The notes beneath the pieces were generated by a model. It did no database searches. It was not told the DNA's origin and worked only from the letters and a program-made list of their open reading frames with translations. DNA of 64,000 bases from Hahnella aquatica (GTDB lineage: Bacteria; Pseudomonadota; Gammaproteobacteria; Burkholderiales; Burkholderiaceae_A), in assembly GCA_965194505.1 (NCBI GenBank), contig OZ239144.1, forward strand, positions 62,001-126,000, given 5' to 3'. This document shows positions 53,309-62,380 of this stretch, in pieces (the first letter of the stretch is position 1; every line of letters begins with the position of its first letter). Both the position numbers and the translations under genes were made by a program.

Positions 53309-53626
53309 TCAGAGCGCGCTGGCCCCCCGCGTCTGGTGGACCCCCTTTTGGTGGAGTTCCTTGTAGCGCACGACCTGGCGGTCGAGTTTGTCGGCCAGCA
53401 GGTCGATCGCCGCGTAGAGGTCGCTGTGGGTGGACTCCGCATGCAGGTCCTTGCCTTGTAAGTGCACAGTCACTTCAGCCTTCTGGTCCAACCGCTCGAC
53501 CGAGAGCACCACGTGGGCCTGAATGCCGTGGTCGAAGTGTCGCCAGGCCTTGGCCAGCTTCTGTTCGACGTAGCTGTGGATGGCGTCGGTGACGGGCAGG
53601 TGGTGGCCGGTGATCGTGACTTGCAT
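53309..53626 (-). CDS. hpf: Ribosome hibernation promoting factor (short HPF)
   Basis: A 105-aa protein starting MQVTITGHHLPVTDAI and continuing SYVEQKLAKAWRHFDH, with the beta-alpha-beta-beta-beta-alpha HPF/RaiA fold. It lacks the dimerising C-terminal domain of long HPF, so it is the short type that acts in stationary phase 100S formation. rpoN-hpf-ptsN order is conserved. The 48-bp gap to ptsN holds nothing I can recognise. Confidence 0.94.
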   Translation of the reverse strand: MQVTITGHHLPVTDAIHSYVEQKLAKAWRHFDHGIQAHVVLSVERLDQKAEVTVHLQGKDLHAESTHSDLYAAIDLLADKLDRQVVRYKELHQKGVHQTRGASAL

Positions 53627-53647
53627 GGTGCGTCTCCTGTGGTTGGA

Positions 53648-55114
53648 TTAAACCCGCTTGCGAAGGCTGGCACTGGGGATTCGAAGCCCCTCTCGATACT
53701 TTGCCACTGTTCGACGCGCCACGACCACGCCCTGTTCCGCAAATCGGTCGGCGATGGCCTGATCCGACAAGGGTTTTTCGGCGGGTTCGGCCTTGATCCA
53801 GTCTTGTATTTGGGCGCGCAAGGCCGTGGCCGAGGCCGCGCCGCCGTCATCCGTGCCCACGTGGCTGCTGAAAAAGTATTTCAATTCAAAGCAGCCCAAG
53901 GGGGTGAGCATGAACTTCTGGGTGGTCACCCGCGAGACGGTCGACTCGTGCAGTTCGCAGGCCTCGGCGATGTCCCGCAGCACCATGGGCCGCATGGATT
54001 TGGGGCCCTCCTCGAAGAACTTCTGTTGGGCGGCCACAATCGCCTGCGAGACCCGAAGAATGGTGTCGGAGCGCTGCTGAATGTTCTTCATCATCCACCG
54101 GGCCTCTTGCAGTTTCTGCTGCAGGCCCCCGTCGCCTCCGTTGTCCTTGATGAGCTTGGCGTACTCTGAATTGATGCTCAGGCGCGGCAGGGCATGCCGC
54201 GCGAGCCGAACACTCCATCGGCCGCGGCGGTCGCGTTGGACCAGCACATCGGGAATGAGGTAGGTGGCCTGCTGAGACTGGAAGGTGGCGGCGGGCTTGG
54301 GCTCGAGCCCTCGAATGAGGGCCAGCGCCTGCGAGACATCCTCCTTGCCCTCGCCGCAGGCCTTGGCCAGGCTGGTCACCGGCAGACTGCCGAGCTCAGC
54401 CAAGTGACCTTGAACCAGGCGTTGGGCGAGGCGGCCGCAGGCCTGCTCCTCCGGTGCGTCTTCGTGGTGAGCCAGGAAGTCCTCGATCTGCAGCAGCAGG
54501 CATTCCTCCAAGGAGCGGGCGCCCACGCCAACCGGGTCGAGTGACTGCAGCAGGCGCAGGCCCACGGCCTGCTCGTCCTCCTCCAGGGGCCCACCCAGGT
54601 GCGACTCAAAGACGCTTGCAAAGCCTTCGGCCAGGTCTGCGGGGTCATCCCGCAGGTAGCCGTCCTCGTCGAGCCCCTCGATGAGAATCTCCAGCCAGGC
54701 CCGGTCGCGTTCACTCAGGTGCAGGCCCGCGGCCTGTTCGCGAAGGTGGTCGGCCAGGCTCGTGGGCTTGGCATCTCCGGGCTCGTAGTCGGTGTCCTCA
54801 CCGCCGCCACTGCCGCGCCAGTCCGTCAGGCCATCGCCCTCCATGGCGGGCCAATCGTCCGGGCCATCGGCCCCAGACTCGGGCCCGTCACTCGACTCGG
54901 ACGTGGCCACCTCCTGCTGCTCGATCGGGGTCTCGCTGCTGCTCTCGCCATCGGGGCGAAGGTCGTCGATCTCGAGCAGCGGGTTGTCCTGGGTGAAGCG
55001 TTCGAGCTCCTGGCGCAGCTCCAGGTTCGAGAGCGCCAGCAGGCGAATGGCCTGCTGAAGCTGCGGTGTGAGGCTCAGCTGCTGGCCAAGCTTGGTGGTG
55101 AGCGAGATCTTCAT
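53648..55114 (-). CDS. rpoN: RNA polymerase sigma-54 factor
   Basis: A 488-aa sigma factor. Region I is Gln/Leu-rich (KLGQQLSLTPQLQQAIRLL). Region II is acidic, with long Asp/Glu/Gly runs about residues 55-120. The core-binding and HTH regions follow. The RpoN box ARRTVAKYRE near the C-terminus is exact. It begins 2 bases after lptB on the same strand, so lipopolysaccharide-transport and sigma-54 genes share a transcript. Confidence 0.98.
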   Translation of the reverse strand: MKISLTTKLGQQLSLTPQLQQAIRLLALSNLELRQELERFTQDNPLLEIDDLRPDGESSSETPIEQQEVATSESSDGPESGADGPDDWPAMEGDGLTDWRGSGGGEDTDYEPGDAKPTSLADHLREQAAGLHLSERDRAWLEILIEGLDEDGYLRDDPADLAEGFASVFESHLGGPLEEDEQAVGLRLLQSLDPVGVGARSLEECLLLQIEDFLAHHEDAPEEQACGRLAQRLVQGHLAELGSLPVTSLAKACGEGKEDVSQALALIRGLEPKPAATFQSQQATYLIPDVLVQRDRRGRWSVRLARHALPRLSINSEYAKLIKDNGGDGGLQQKLQEARWMMKNIQQRSDTILRVSQAIVAAQQKFFEEGPKSMRPMVLRDIAEACELHESTVSRVTTQKFMLTPLGCFELKYFFSSHVGTDDGGAASATALRAQIQDWIKAEPAEKPLSDQAIADRFAEQGVVVARRTVAKYREGLRIPSASLRKRV

Positions 55115-55116
55115 GG

Positions 55117-55887
55117 CTACATGCGGAAATGTTCGCCGAGGTAGACCTCCCGCACACGGGGGTCGTCCACGATGCTGGCCGGGTCGCCATGGGCCAGCAC
55201 CTGTCCTTCATTGATGATGGTGGCGTGGTCGCAGATGCCAAGCGTCTCTCTCACGTTGTGGTCGGTGATGAGCACGCCGATGCCTCGGTCTTTGAGGTAG
55301 CGGATGATGCGTTGAATCTCGATCACCGCAATGGGGTCCACGCCGGCAAAGGGCTCGTCCAAGAGAATGAACCGCGGGGATGTGGCCAGTGCCCGGGCAA
55401 TTTCCACCCGACGGCGCTCACCACCCGACAAGGCCTGACCCATGCTCTGGGCGATGCCGCTGATCTGGAGTTCCTCCAGCAAGGCCTGCAGGCGTGTCTC
55501 GATCTCGTTGGGGGCCAAAGGCTGGCCATTCCCATCGACCTGCAGTTCGAGCACCGCTCGAATGTTGTCCGACACGCTCAGGCGACGAAAGACCGAGGCC
55601 TCCTGGGGAAGGTAGGAGAGCCCGGCACGGGCCCGTCGGTGAATGGGCTGGTGGGTGAGGTCTTGGCCATCGAGCACAATCGAGCCCGCATCGGCGGGCA
55701 CCAGGCCCACGATCATGTAGAAGCAGGTGGTCTTGCCCGCCCCGTTGGGGCCGAGCAGCCCGGTGACTTCCCCACTGGAGACCGACATCGACACTTCCTT
55801 CACCACCAGCCGACCTTGGTAGCCCTTTCGCAGCTTGCTGACCTGAAGCGTGCTGATCGGGGAGGCGCTGGTGCCGGCTGCGGTCAT
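55117..55887 (-). CDS. lptB: LPS export ABC transporter ATP-binding protein
   Basis: A 256-aa ATPase powering LPS extraction by LptFG. Walker A GPNGAGKT, Q-loop in LSYLPQEASVFRRLSV, signature LSGGERRRVEIARAL, Walker B FILLDEPFAGVDPI, and H-loop in LITDHNVRETL. The LPQEASVF and DHNVRETL segments are characteristic of LptB. It overlaps lptA by 4 bp. Confidence 0.97.
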   Translation of the reverse strand: MTAAGTSASPISTLQVSKLRKGYQGRLVVKEVSMSVSSGEVTGLLGPNGAGKTTCFYMIVGLVPADAGSIVLDGQDLTHQPIHRRARAGLSYLPQEASVFRRLSVSDNIRAVLELQVDGNGQPLAPNEIETRLQALLEELQISGIAQSMGQALSGGERRRVEIARALATSPRFILLDEPFAGVDPIAVIEIQRIIRYLKDRGIGVLITDHNVRETLGICDHATIINEGQVLAHGDPASIVDDPRVREVYLGEHFRM

Positions 55888-56429
55888 TCGGCGGGCTGGG
55901 CGGGCCTGGGCATGAGGGTCATGCGGGCGCGGGTCTGGCCAGGCTTGACCTCCACCCCATAGACCTCGGTGACATTGTTGTAGACCACGCGATCGCCAGC
56001 GACCTGGTCCATGGCCGACTCGCCCGCCAGGCGTCGCATGACAGCCTGTTCAGAAAGAATCGCGATCTCGGTCTTGCTGTCGTAATCGATTTGAAGGCTC
56101 TCCCCCACCATCCACTCGTCGACCCCTTCTCGCTTCTGACGGAAGCGGGCCGGCTGGCCCGTGACCACGCCCTGGGAGGTACCATCAGGCTGCTGCCGCA
56201 GCTCGAGCCGATCGCCTCGCAGCACCAAGCTTCCTTTGGTGAGCACCACGTTGCCGGTGAATACGGTGACAAGCTTTTGTTCGTCGTGGTCGAGGCGGTC
56301 TGCATCGATCTTGGTGGGGGCATCTCGGTCGGCCTTGGCGGCCTGTGCAGTGGACACAAGGCCACCGACCATCATGAGGGCCACCATGAATTGAGAGAGA
56401 ACGAGGCCATCTCGCATGGGCAGACTCAT
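55884..56429 (-). CDS. lptA: Periplasmic LPS-bridge protein LptA
   Basis: A 181-aa protein with a signal peptide (hydrophobic region ending VSTAQAAK). The OstA-like beta-jellyroll has TKIDADRLDHDEQKLVTVFTG, VVLTKGSLVLRGDRLEL and YNNVTEVYGVEV. It links LptC at the inner membrane to LptDE. Overlaps both lptC and lptB (4 bp each). Confidence 0.92.
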   Translation of the reverse strand: MSLPMRDGLVLSQFMVALMMVGGLVSTAQAAKADRDAPTKIDADRLDHDEQKLVTVFTGNVVLTKGSLVLRGDRLELRQQPDGTSQGVVTGQPARFRQKREGVDEWMVGESLQIDYDSKTEIAILSEQAVMRRLAGESAMDQVAGDRVVYNNVTEVYGVEVKPGQTRARMTLMPRPAQPAE

Positions 56430-57004
56430 TTCTGTTTGGGCAACACCATTCTGCTGTCAGCCAGAATCGTCACCTGATCTGTTTTCTGATTCAAGGTCAT
56501 GCCCACACCATACAGGGTTGAGGCGCCGCGGTAGATCATCACAGGGTCTGCCGTTCGGGCCAGGTCTTCATTGACCAGGAAGGTCAGGCTCTCGGTCTCG
56601 ACCCGAACCGCAGGGTCGGTCTCATAGGCTTGGCGGGTTACCACCACGGTCTTTTTTAAGGTCACCACCGACTGGTCTGAACTCACCTCGCCGCGCAAGG
56701 CTGTGGCCATGATGGGTGGCCGATCGGGCCGCAGGGTCACCACGACGGGCTCGGTAAAGAAGGACTGCCCGTCGGCCAACTGCTCGATCTCTGGGGTCTG
56801 AATGCGTTGCGCTGGAAAGCCTTCCGAATTGCTGCGCACGATGGTGGCCCCATAGACATAAGCCGTGGGGCCCGTTCGGGTGGCAGACGCTTTTTGCCAG
56901 TCTGGCTGCAGGGCCCACTCCGAGAGCAGGTAGGAGGCCGCGGCCAGTGCCCCCAGAAGAACCACCGAGAGCAGGGTGCCGATGCGGTCGGACCAGCGGT
57001 TCAT
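56426..57004 (-). CDS. lptC: LPS export protein LptC
   Basis: A 192-aa bitopic protein: one N-terminal helix (about residues 8-28) and a periplasmic jellyroll. Recognisable segments are FPAQRIQTPEIEQLADGQSFFTEPVVV and ASTLYGVGMTLNQKTDQVTIL. It receives LPS from LptB2FG and passes it to LptA. Coupled to kdsC and lptA by ATGA overlaps. Confidence 0.9.
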   Translation of the reverse strand: MNRWSDRIGTLLSVVLLGALAAASYLLSEWALQPDWQKASATRTGPTAYVYGATIVRSNSEGFPAQRIQTPEIEQLADGQSFFTEPVVVTLRPDRPPIMATALRGEVSSDQSVVTLKKTVVVTRQAYETDPAVRVETESLTFLVNEDLARTADPVMIYRGASTLYGVGMTLNQKTDQVTILADSRMVLPKQK

Positions 57005-57513
57005 CTGGCTCGGGCCTTCAAGATGAAGTCGCAGAGTTCCCGCACGGCACCGTCGCCGCCCGGCCGGGTGGAGACCCAGTCGGCCTGGGCCAATACATCT
57101 GCATGGCCATTGCAGACACTGGCGGCCAGACCTACCTCGGTCATCACCGGAAGGTCTGCAAGGTCATCTCCCATGTGGCCGCAGGCGCTGGCCGACAGGC
57201 CACTGGTGGCGAGCCATTGGTGGAAGGCCGCGCGCTTGTCGTCACAGCCGAGCAGCACCTGTGTGATGCCCAGTTCGTGGGCCCTGTGCAGCACCGAGGG
57301 GTGGCTGCGGCCACTCAGAATCCCAACCCCCACGCCGGCCGCCTGCAGTGCCTTCAGGCCGTGCCCATCGAGCACATGAAAACGCTTGAGGGCCTCGCCG
57401 GCCGCATCGTAATAAAGGCCCCCATCGGTCATCACGCCGTCGACATCGAAGAACATGAAGGCCAGCGCACGGGCGGCCGCTGCGGGGTCTCGACGCAGGC
57501 TGCTGCCCACCAT
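57001..57513 (-). CDS. kdsC: 3-deoxy-D-manno-octulosonate 8-phosphate phosphatase
   Basis: A 170-aa capless HAD phosphatase producing Kdo for LPS core. Motif I is FDVDGVMTDGGL; GILSGRS, the Lys in the CDDKRAAFHQW region and HMGDDLADLPVM (motif IV) follow. It overlaps kdsD by one base (TAATG), so the isomerase and phosphatase are made together. Confidence 0.95.
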   Translation of the reverse strand: MVGSSLRRDPAAAARALAFMFFDVDGVMTDGGLYYDAAGEALKRFHVLDGHGLKALQAAGVGVGILSGRSHPSVLHRAHELGITQVLLGCDDKRAAFHQWLATSGLSASACGHMGDDLADLPVMTEVGLAASVCNGHADVLAQADWVSTRPGGDGAVRELCDFILKARAR

Positions 57514-58496
57514 TAGAGGATCTTCGCCTCAAGCAGGTCGTGCAGGCCGACGGCGCCCACCAACTGGCCCGCCTCGTTGACCACCAACAGGTGGTTGATC
57601 CGGCTGGTGTCCATCAGGTGGGCCGCCTCGGTGGCCAGCGCATCGGCAGAAATGGTTCGTCCGCCCGGGGTCATGGCCTGTGACACGGGCTGGTCTGGGC
57701 TCAGCCGACCCTCGCCCAACAGGCGACGCAGGTCGCCGTCGGTGAAGAGCCCGAGCAGCTTGTTCTGGTCGTCCACCACGCAGGTCATGCCCATTCGTTT
57801 GGCACTCATCTCGGCCAAGGCATCGGTCAGTCGCACGCTGCTTCGCACCGCAGGAAGCTGGTCGCCGGTTCGCATGACATCGGCCACCCGCACCAGCAGC
57901 CGCCGACCAAGGCTCCCGCCGGGGTGCGAACGCGCGAAGTCGTCGGGCCCGAAGTTGCGCCGCTCGAGCACCGCCACCGCGAGGGCATCGCCCAGCACCA
58001 GGGCTGCGGTGGTGCTCGATGTCGGGGCCAGGTTGTGAGGGCAGGCTTCCTCTGAAACGGCGGCCAACAGGTGAATGTCGGCGAGCTGGGCCAGGGTCGA
58101 CTGCGCGTGACCCGTGATGGCAATGAGTCGGGCACCCATGCGCCGAAGGTGTGGGGCAATGAATCGAAGTTCGTCCGTCTCGCCCGAGTAGGAGAGGGCG
58201 AGCACGAGGTCTTGGGCCTGAACCATGCCGAGGTCCCCGTGCCGTGCCTCGGCGGGGTGCACAAAGAAGGCTGGTGTTCCGGTGGAGGCAAAGGTGGCGG
58301 CGAGCTTGCGGGCCACGTGTCCACTCTTGCCCATGCCGGTGACCACCAGACGGCCTTCGAGTCCCACGATCCAGTCCACGGCCTGGGCGGCCGCGGGTGT
58401 CAACTGTGCTGCCAGGCCTGCAATGGCCTCGGCCTCCATTTGGATCACGCGCCGAAGGCGCCCGAGCACGGCCTCTGGTGAGGAGTCTGTTGACAT
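57513..58496 (-). CDS. kdsD: Arabinose-5-phosphate isomerase
   Basis: A 327-aa aldose-ketose isomerase making D-arabinose-5-P from ribulose-5-P. The SIS domain (about residues 40-180) has TGMGKSGHVARKLAATFASTG and LALSYSGETDEL; two CBS domains follow (about 205-327, VADVMRTGDQLP and VSQAMTPGG). The start at 58496 matches homologues; the longer frame overlaps the divergent mlaF start. It leads the minus-strand LPS and rpoN run. Confidence 0.95.
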   Translation of the reverse strand: MSTDSSPEAVLGRLRRVIQMEAEAIAGLAAQLTPAAAQAVDWIVGLEGRLVVTGMGKSGHVARKLAATFASTGTPAFFVHPAEARHGDLGMVQAQDLVLALSYSGETDELRFIAPHLRRMGARLIAITGHAQSTLAQLADIHLLAAVSEEACPHNLAPTSSTTAALVLGDALAVAVLERRNFGPDDFARSHPGGSLGRRLLVRVADVMRTGDQLPAVRSSVRLTDALAEMSAKRMGMTCVVDDQNKLLGLFTDGDLRRLLGEGRLSPDQPVSQAMTPGGRTISADALATEAAHLMDTSRINHLLVVNEAGQLVGAVGLHDLLEAKIL

Positions 58497-58537
58497 GCGA
58501 GAAGTGTAAGGGAAGCCAATCGCTACAATGCCCAGAC

Positions 58538-59380
58538 ATGCCTCCACACCAACCTTCGCTTGCATCAGAGCCCACGCTCGTCTTTGAGAACGTGCGCTTT
58601 GCCTACGGCGCACGCACCATCATTGATGACCTGAGCTTTGAAGTCGCCCGCGGGGAAGTGCTCGCCCTCATGGGAGGCTCCGGCGTTGGGAAGACCACCC
58701 TGCTGCGCCTGATGGCCGGGCTCGTGCGGCCCAGCCGCGGACAGGTTCGGGTCTTTGGCCGTGTGGTTCAGACCCAGGATCGTGCCGCGCTCTATGAGAT
58801 CCGCCGGCGCATGGGCCTGCTCTTTCAGTTTGGTGCTCTCTTTACTGATTTGTCCTGCTTTGAGAATGTCGCCTTCCCGTTGCGCGAGCATGCGGAGTTG
58901 CCCGAGCCCATGCTTCGAGACCTGGTGCTGCTCAAGCTGGAGTCGGTGGGCCTGCGGGGTGCTGCAGACCTGATGCCCAGCGAAATCTCCGGTGGCATGG
59001 CCCGCCGAGTCGCCTTGGCCCGGGCCATTGCCCTGGACCCAGAACTCATCCTGTACGACGAGCCCTTCGCAGGCCTCGATCCCATCTCGCTCGGGGTGAC
59101 GGCCCGCCTCATTCGCCGTCTCAATCGCGCCCTGGGCGCCAGTTCGGTGGTGGTGACCCACGACGTAGCCGAGACCTTTGAGATCGCCGATCGGGTGGCC
59201 GTGCTGGCGCCTTCCGCAAAGGGTGCACACCTCGTGGCCTTGGGCACGCCAGCCGAACTGCGAGCCTCGAGCGATCCTTACGTGCGGCAGTTCCTGGCTG
59301 GCGATGAAGACGGCCCGGTCGCCTTTCACATGCCGGCCCGACCTGCAGCCGAGGAGTTTTTGCGTGGCCCGCGCGCCTAA
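58538..59380 (+). CDS. mlaF: Phospholipid transport ABC ATPase MlaF
   Basis: A 280-aa ATPase of the MlaFEDB complex maintaining outer-membrane lipid asymmetry. Walker A GGSGVGKTTLLRL, LLFQFGALFTDLSCFENVAFPLREH (MlaF-type Q-loop region), signature ISGGMARRVALARAI, Walker B LILYDEPFAGLDPI. A TACAAT box at 58524-58529 is a candidate -10 in the 41-bp gap from kdsD. The C-terminus extends over the mlaE start by 17 bp. Confidence 0.95.
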   Translation: MPPHQPSLASEPTLVFENVRFAYGARTIIDDLSFEVARGEVLALMGGSGVGKTTLLRLMAGLVRPSRGQVRVFGRVVQTQDRAALYEIRRRMGLLFQFGALFTDLSCFENVAFPLREHAELPEPMLRDLVLLKLESVGLRGAADLMPSEISGGMARRVALARAIALDPELILYDEPFAGLDPISLGVTARLIRRLNRALGASSVVVTHDVAETFEIADRVAVLAPSAKGAHLVALGTPAELRASSDPYVRQFLAGDEDGPVAFHMPARPAAEEFLRGPRA

Positions 59381-60164
59381 GCCACTGGACCGCATCGCGC
59401 GGCTGGGCGCTGGGGTGCTGAGCGTGCTCGAGGGCCTTGGTGGCTTCATGCGCCTGGTGTTCCAACTGCTGGCCCGTCTGCCAGCCATTCTGCGCAGGCC
59501 GGGGCTGGTGGCCGGCCAGGTGCACTTTCTGGGCAACCATTCCCTGGCCATCATTCTCGTCTCTGGGCTCTTTGTGGGCCTGGTGTTGGGGCTACAGGGC
59601 TACTACACCCTGCGCCGCTATGGCTCCGAGGAGGCCTTGGGCCTTCTGGTCGCGCTTTCTTTGGTGCGCGAACTGGGCCCGGTCATCACGGCATTGCTCT
59701 TTGCAGGCCGGGCGGGCACCTCACTCACGGCCGAGATCGGGCTCATGAAGGCCGGCGAGCAGCTCTCAGCCTTGGAGGCCATGGCCGTCGACCCGGTGGC
59801 GCGCATCCTTGGGCCACGTTTTGCCGGGGGAGTCATCGCCATGCCCTTGCTCGCGGCGATGTTCTCGGCCGTGGGGGTGCTGGGTGGCTGGCTGGTGGGG
59901 GTCGTGCTCATCGGCGTGGACCCGGGTGCCTTCTGGTCACAGATGTCCGAGGGGGTCGACTTTTCTGGGGACATCGTCAATGGCGTGATCAAGAGCGTGG
60001 TCTTTGGCTTCACCGTCACGCTTGTGGCCCTCTACATGGGCTACTCCTGTCGGCCAACCCCTGAAGGCGTGTCCCGTGCCACCACCCAGACGGTGGTCGT
60101 CGGTTCCTTGGCCATCCTCGGCCTGGACTTCATGCTCACCGCCCTGATGTTCGGCGCGCTCTGA
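59364..60164 (+). CDS. mlaE: Phospholipid transport permease MlaE
   Basis: A 266-aa permease with about five to six helices. The GTG start at 59364 has a GAGGAG Shine-Dalgarno inside mlaF. The conserved core includes SLVRELGPVITALLFAGRAGTSLTAEIG and LEAMAVDPVARILGPRF, the EQL/EAM-type cytoplasmic coupling region. An upstream in-frame ATG would lie deep in mlaF and lacks homology. Confidence 0.95.
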   Translation: MARAPKPLDRIARLGAGVLSVLEGLGGFMRLVFQLLARLPAILRRPGLVAGQVHFLGNHSLAIILVSGLFVGLVLGLQGYYTLRRYGSEEALGLLVALSLVRELGPVITALLFAGRAGTSLTAEIGLMKAGEQLSALEAMAVDPVARILGPRFAGGVIAMPLLAAMFSAVGVLGGWLVGVVLIGVDPGAFWSQMSEGVDFSGDIVNGVIKSVVFGFTVTLVALYMGYSCRPTPEGVSRATTQTVVVGSLAILGLDFMLTALMFGAL

Positions 60165-60176
60165 TAGGCTTTCAAC

Positions 60177-60662
60177 ATGCAAAGAACCATCAATGTGCTG
60201 GTCGGCCTGTTTGTTCTGATTGGCCTGGCCGCACTCCTCTTTTTGTCACTCAAGGTGAGCAACCTCACGAGCATGGCCTCGGGGCCGAGTTACACCGTGG
60301 TGGCCTTCTTCGATGACATCGGTGGCCTCAAGCCACGGGCGGCGGTGCGCAGTGCTGGCGTGGTGGTGGGCCGGGTGCGCAGCATCGACTTTGACGACCA
60401 ACGCTACCAGGCCAGGGTCTTGCTGGACATTGATTCCAGCGTGGACTTCCCCAAAGACAGTTCGGCCCAAATTCTCACGGCAGGCCTCTTGGGTGAGAAA
60501 TACATCGGCCTGCTGCCAGGGGCCGACGACCAAATGCTCAAGGACAACGATCGCATCACCCTCACCCAGTCGGCAGTCGTGCTCGAGAACATCATTTCCC
60601 AGTTTCTCTACAACCGGGACACCGGCGGGGCTGCCGATGACAAGTCTGGGGGCCTGAAATGA
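60177..60662 (+). CDS. mlaD: Lipid-binding MCE protein MlaD
   Basis: A 161-aa protein with one N-terminal helix (about residues 8-26) and one MCE domain: YTVVAFFDDIGGLKPRAAVRSAGVVVGRV is the MCE core and ILTAGLLGEKYIGLLPG follows. It forms the hexameric lipid channel on MlaE. It is shorter than E. coli MlaD (183 aa) through a reduced C-terminal helix. Confidence 0.95.
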   Translation: MQRTINVLVGLFVLIGLAALLFLSLKVSNLTSMASGPSYTVVAFFDDIGGLKPRAAVRSAGVVVGRVRSIDFDDQRYQARVLLDIDSSVDFPKDSSAQILTAGLLGEKYIGLLPGADDQMLKDNDRITLTQSAVVLENIISQFLYNRDTGGAADDKSGGLK

Positions 60663-61417
60663 CGCCTCGCATCTGCCTGGCTGTGCCGGCTGCCCTGGTG
60701 CAATGGATGCGCCTGGCCTGTCTGGGCACGTTTTTGGCCTTGGCCGCGGGCTGTGCAAGCCTGCCCGAGGGCCATCAGTCCGACCCGCGCGACCCATTCG
60801 AGCGCTACAACCGGGCCATGTTCGATTTCAACACCGAGGTTGACGAGGCCATCCTCAAGCCCGTGGCCCAGGGCTATCGCAACCATGTCCCCGACCCCAT
60901 TCAAAAGGGAGTGGGCAATTTCTTCGGCAACCTTTCAGACATGGTCACCACGATCCACCATTTGTTGCAGGGAGAGGGAACCAAGGCGGGCCAGACGGCA
61001 GGCCGCGTGCTGGTGAACACCACCATCGGCATCCTTGGCCTTGCGGACCCCGCCAGTGACATGGGGCTGCCCAAGACCAAGGAAGATTTCGGCCAGACCT
61101 TTGGCCGCTGGGGTGCGGAGCCTGGGGCTTACATTGTGCTGCCACTGCTGGGCCCGAGCACGGCCCGTGACACTGTGGGCACGGTGGCAGACTTTGCCAC
61201 CGACCCTTTTGACCAGATTTTTACCGTTGACACCTCCACTGAATGGACGGTGCGGGGCACACGCGTGATCGACACTCGGGCAGGCCTCTTGGGTATGGAG
61301 TCCACGCTCGATGCCCTCTCATTCGACCGATACCTCTCGGTGCGTGATGCCTATTTGGCAAGACGGGCCCAGCAGGTTTCTAATGGCGAGACCGCTTCTT
61401 CAAAGGCCTCGCCATGA
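60659..61417 (+). CDS. mlaA: Outer-membrane lipoprotein MlaA (VacJ)
   Basis: A 252-aa lipoprotein. The lipobox LAAGC follows a hydrophobic signal. DPFERYNRAMFDFN is the VacJ family opener; VGNFFGNLSDMVT and GAYIVLPLLGPSTARDTVG follow. MlaA removes misplaced phospholipids from the outer leaflet. In E. coli it is encoded elsewhere; here it lies inside the mla operon between mlaD and mlaC, overlapping both by 4 bp. Confidence 0.94.
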   Translation: MTPRICLAVPAALVQWMRLACLGTFLALAAGCASLPEGHQSDPRDPFERYNRAMFDFNTEVDEAILKPVAQGYRNHVPDPIQKGVGNFFGNLSDMVTTIHHLLQGEGTKAGQTAGRVLVNTTIGILGLADPASDMGLPKTKEDFGQTFGRWGAEPGAYIVLPLLGPSTARDTVGTVADFATDPFDQIFTVDTSTEWTVRGTRVIDTRAGLLGMESTLDALSFDRYLSVRDAYLARRAQQVSNGETASSKASP

Positions 61418-62079
61418 TGTCCCTCACCTTCATTCGTCCCCGCGTTGCGTCCTGCGCGCTGACGCTTGCGGCCCTGGTGGCCTTGGCCCCGGGCCTTGCC
61501 AATGCGCAGCCGCGAGCGGCCTCGCCCGATGACCTCATCAAGGTGGTCACCCAAGACATCCTGGACACGGTTCGCGCCGACCGCAGCCTTCAGCAGGGCG
61601 ACCTCAATCGGATGAATGCGCTTGTCGACCAGCGGGTCATGCCGGTGGTCGACTTCTCCAAGATGACAGCGCTCACCGTGGGCATCCATTGGCGCCGAGC
61701 CTCGCCGGCCCAGCAGGAACAGCTCATGGCAGCCTTTCGTGAGCTGTTGCTCCTCACCTATGCCGATGCCCTGCGTCAGGTGCAAGACACCACGGTTCAG
61801 GTGAGGCCCGCCCGTTACGCGCCTGAAGACCAAGATGTCGTGGTGCGCACCTTTGTGCTGCGAACGGGCAAGGAGCCCATTCAGCTCGATTACCGCCTGC
61901 ACAAGACGCCTGCCGGCTGGAGGATCTACGACTTTAATGTGCTGGGCCTGTGGCTGGTCGACCATTACCGCAGCCAGTTCTCCCAATTGGTGGGTGCCCG
62001 CGGCATCGATGGGCTCATCGCTGCACTTCAGTCGAAGAACAAGTCCCTGCGGCAGTCGTCCGTCGCCCGTGGCTCCTGA
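61414..62079 (+). CDS. mlaC: Periplasmic phospholipid carrier MlaC
   Basis: A 221-aa exported protein (signal peptide ending LANAQPR) of the toluene-tolerance Ttg2D family. VMPVVDFSKMTALTVG, EQLMAAFRELLLLTYADAL and GWRIYDFNVLGLWLVDHYRSQF are conserved. It shuttles phospholipid between MlaA and MlaD. ATG 61414 or 61417 could start it. Confidence 0.93.
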   Translation: MMSLTFIRPRVASCALTLAALVALAPGLANAQPRAASPDDLIKVVTQDILDTVRADRSLQQGDLNRMNALVDQRVMPVVDFSKMTALTVGIHWRRASPAQQEQLMAAFRELLLLTYADALRQVQDTTVQVRPARYAPEDQDVVVRTFVLRTGKEPIQLDYRLHKTPAGWRIYDFNVLGLWLVDHYRSQFSQLVGARGIDGLIAALQSKNKSLRQSSVARGS

Positions 62080-62380
62080 ATCCATCTTCGTCGGGCCCCG
62101 TGCGTTCACGGGGCCGCTCACGCTGCAGTTGGCGCCCGCGGTGCTTCAAATGGCTGCTGCTGAACTCGAGGAGGCCATCCGAGGCACCTCGGCTGGCCAG
62201 ACGGTGGTCATGAATCTCGCGGCCCTCGGCAAGGTCGACACCTCCGCCCTCACGGTGCTTCTGGCACTCACGCGGCAGGCGCAGCAGCGTGGCATTCGGC
62301 TGGTCTGGTCGGGCATGCCGCCCGCACTCCTGGAACTGGCCAAGCTCTCCTCCGTCGACGCGCTGCTGCCCACGGCATGA
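62069..62380 (+). CDS. mlaB: STAS-domain protein MlaB
   Basis: A 103-aa STAS protein with a GTG start at 62069 inside mlaC (11-bp overlap). The core is VVMNLAALGKVDTSALTVLLAL, containing the DTSA-type Asp-Ser/Thr motif, then RLVWSGMPPALLELAKLSSVDALL. In the Mla complex MlaB binds MlaF and regulates its ATPase. It is coupled to the next ABC ATPase by an ATGA. Confidence 0.88.
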   Translation: MAPESIFVGPRAFTGPLTLQLAPAVLQMAAAELEEAIRGTSAGQTVVMNLAALGKVDTSALTVLLALTRQAQQRGIRLVWSGMPPALLELAKLSSVDALLPTA

